DNA of 64,000 nt from Agelaius tricolor. Its lineage: Eukaryota; Chordata; Aves; Passeriformes; Icteridae. The position numbers and the translations under genes are program-made. The notes beneath the pieces are model-generated. The model was not told where the DNA came from. It was given only the letters and a program-made list of their open reading frames with translations, and ran no database searches. Positions 61,499 through 64,000 of this stretch are shown one piece after another (the first letter of the stretch is position 1; every line of letters begins with the position of its first letter). The DNA lies in the NCBI GenBank assembly GCA_023055355.1, contig JALJCS010000001.1, positions 26,287,881-26,351,880 on the forward strand, read 5' to 3'.

Positions 61499-64000
61499 GT
61501 AAGAAATCTGCTTAGTTCACTAGATAGTGAACAAATCTCAGTTTGATTGTCATAGTGAGCACAGTGTCATAACTATCTTGAGCATGAAGACAAAAACCAT
61601 GAAAGACATTATGCCACTTTTATGTTAGGTTAAATTCAGACCTGGTTATAACTTTGAACTTATGTATGTCAGGAAGAATGTTTTAGACCATGTGCTTAGT
61701 TTATCCTAGTATTCTGCAAACATTTTCTTAATGTGAGCTCTAAGTTTTTAGTGCTGTCTTTGTAAGTTAAAATGCAACTACTGATCTTGCAGAGTGTTGT
61801 ATCAGCTCAGTAAATTGTGATCTTGCTATTGTCCTGCTTATGAAATATTAAAAGGAATGTACTGTTTGTACTATTTCTTCCCCTTTTCTGTGCAAGTTTT
61901 TGACAGAAAGAAAAAGCTGTATTTGGTTTTTGTGTCAGTGTCCCAGTAATCTAAATACTTGGTGTAGCCACCCTAAATTTTAATATGTATGCATGATGGT
62001 CTTCAGGTATGAGTTATCTCTGAGCACACAGCTGTTGTGTGTGGTGTCTTTTCCTCTTGTTTAAATGGGATCTAAATTGAACTGGGTTGTATATTTGTAA
62101 TTTCTCCTGAGATTAGAGAGCCCTAGTGGTCACTCCAAATGCTAACTCTAGGCCTGTTTCTTGGAATTTGGCTTACATCCCAGGTTTCCTAGATGACACT
62201 AGTTAAGATAAATACCTGTTATCTTCTGTGTCAGAGTAGAGTACATGAGCTGTTAATAGGCTCTGGGAGAGAGCCAGGAGCAGTTGCCTTCACTGGCAGC
62301 AGTCAGGTGTGCACAGTGGTTACAGGTTAGTATTCCCAGCTGCTTGGTGGCTGCTCTCTGTTAGCAAAAAGGTGAAAAATATATGGAACTGCAGTGGATT
62401 TTATTGCTTTTATAAGTGAATGTTAAGATTAATAGAAAAGCTGTCAAATAACTTGTGATCAGAGTGTCTGGAGTAACTAATCATTAACTGATTATTTTTA
62501 GCGCTGTTAGCACATTTAACTAAATAATAGATATACAAAAAGAGTTGAGAGTTTGTAGTCCAAACTGATGTGGGGTCATTTCAAATATAACTCAAAATGA
62601 TTGTTTAGCTTAAGTGCTACAGAGAAATTAATTGCTCCAAAGCTTGAACTTCTGTTGCTTCAGGTCTAGATTTTTTTCCTTGCTTGAGTTCCCTGTGTCA
62701 TTCTTTGTTTTGCTAATTGGAGGGAGTTCAAGGCCTTTAAAAGGCAAGTATTTAGCAAGAAATGACAGTTAGCAAATTTGAGAAATTCTGACAAGGAGTG
62801 CAGAAAGTAAATGTAACAGACTTCAGAAGAACTTGAAATATCTATCTGATTTTTAACAAGTTTTTGAATTCATACATTCTATGAAATTGTAATTTTGATA
62901 CAGTCTCCTTAATTAAAAGGAAAAGAAATTGTGGGGCTGCAGTTTACCTTACACATGCCTTGAATATTATTAGTTCGGAAAGAATAAAGGCCTTAGCAAA
63001 ATGTTTCAAACCACTAAGCAGCATGAGGAAAATTGTTTAGAAATATGTTGGAATTTTTAAAAACAGTATCTGATTTAAAGGTTTAAGTAGTGAACAGGAA
63101 TACTTTTGACTTTAAAAAACCCCATGAGGACAAGAGTATCCTCTCAAGTGTTGGAGTTGGTAAAAGTTTTGGAAGGTGGAGTTTCTTTTTGGTTAAGACA
63201 ATTGCCTTAATCAGTTTTGTTTTTATCTTTTAACTTAGTGTAGAAAATAGTGTATAAAGGAATTGTGCCTGAAAGTTTTAAACTGTCTGCAACTCTAAAA
63301 ACATAAAGCCTGATAGATATGTTGTGACACTGATAATATGGATTTGTTTAAAATGCCTTTTTAGAGGCTGACTATTCCTCTCAAAAAGCAAATAATGGTA
63401 TTTGAACACAATTTAACAAGAACAAAATTTAAAAAATTTATTAATGAGTTAGCAGCTCACAAGTTATATGCAGTTGGCTGATAGCCAGTAACAATTATAT
63501 TTATACCTGTAGTAAAAGCATTCTGAAAAATATAAGTTTGTCTTGGAACTACCAAGCTGCAAAGATAGATGTTGTCAAAAATGTAAGCTATGAGTTCTCT
63601 TGGATACCCTCCACTTTGACTAAGTGACTAATACAAATCAGGGCAACCTTAGAACTTAGTATAGAGTCCTCTGGGACTTCCTGAAGTAATTTTAGTTTGA
63701 TCACTGGTGTTTGTTCTTAATGAATACACACTGTTCTGTTTCTGCTCTCTTGTGGGCCTTAAATATCAGGCTGACTGTACAAACCCGTCAAACATTTTAG
63801 GCAACAGGGTTTTTCACTACTATACTTGGGCATTTTAAGCTCTGGCTCAGGGAGAATAGCAGTGTTTAAGGCATGCTTTTGTTAGATTTAAAAAAGTAGA
63901 AAAAAAGTTGAAAGTGAGTTTAATACTTGCACATGTAACATTTGTGCTCTGTACATTCTGTAAGTGGAATGCTGACATTTTGTATATTTGTATAATGAGC
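61499..64000 (+). other. PPM1B: PPM1B intron 3 (incomplete)
   Basis: Starts with a consensus donor GTAAGA and runs to the right edge without a recognisable further exon. AT-rich; no mobile element that I can identify. Confidence 0.85.

Noticed and set aside
1..64000. CRISPR array, bacterial operon, tRNA or rRNA genes, phage or plasmid features
   Set aside because: The sequence is vertebrate nuclear DNA. No regularly spaced direct repeats, tRNA internal promoter boxes in a cloverleaf arrangement, or rRNA sequence were seen.

Overview
The window is vertebrate nuclear DNA, almost certainly from a bird. It holds several 3'-truncated CR1 LINE copies, of which the best end in short GATTCT/ATTCTATG-type tails, and LTR elements of types common in songbirds and relatives. 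Most of it is AT-rich non-coding DNA, broken by one sharp CpG island. The only protein-coding gene I can support is the 5' half of PPM1B (protein phosphatase 2C beta), on the plus strand and running off the right edge.

Layout. From 1 to about 17.1 kb is intergenic DNA upstream of PPM1B with no recognisable gene; it contains simple repeats, probable fossil repeats and one perfect 11-bp-arm inverted repeat. A truncated CR1 (about 17232-17597) abuts the PPM1B CpG island (about 17.6-19.25 kb). The island carries nine CCAAT boxes in 600 bp, GC boxes, and a likely non-coding first exon ending at a donor at 18778/18779. Intron 1 (about 39.9 kb to 58645) makes up most of the window. It carries truncated CR1s (34.3, 45.1 and 57.65 kb), an old minus-strand endogenous retrovirus with both LTRs (48570-53571) that a CR1 later entered (50.58-51.08 kb), a probable solo LTR (55069-55647), and candidate non-coding exons at 35737-35864, 43683-43827 and 58327-58355.

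Coding exon 2 (58646-59509) contains the start codon and 282 codons. Intron 2 is 59510-61380. Exon 3 (61381-61498) adds 39 codons plus one base. Together these give residues 1-321, which includes all the PP2C metal-binding aspartates; the C-terminal exons lie beyond base 64000.

I see no undescribed biological system. The observations most worth following are the dense CCAAT promoter, the exon-like 145-nt block with strong splice sites in intron 1, the 29-nt micro-exon candidate just upstream of the start codon, the upstream ORFs these would add, and the nested ERV/CR1 structure.
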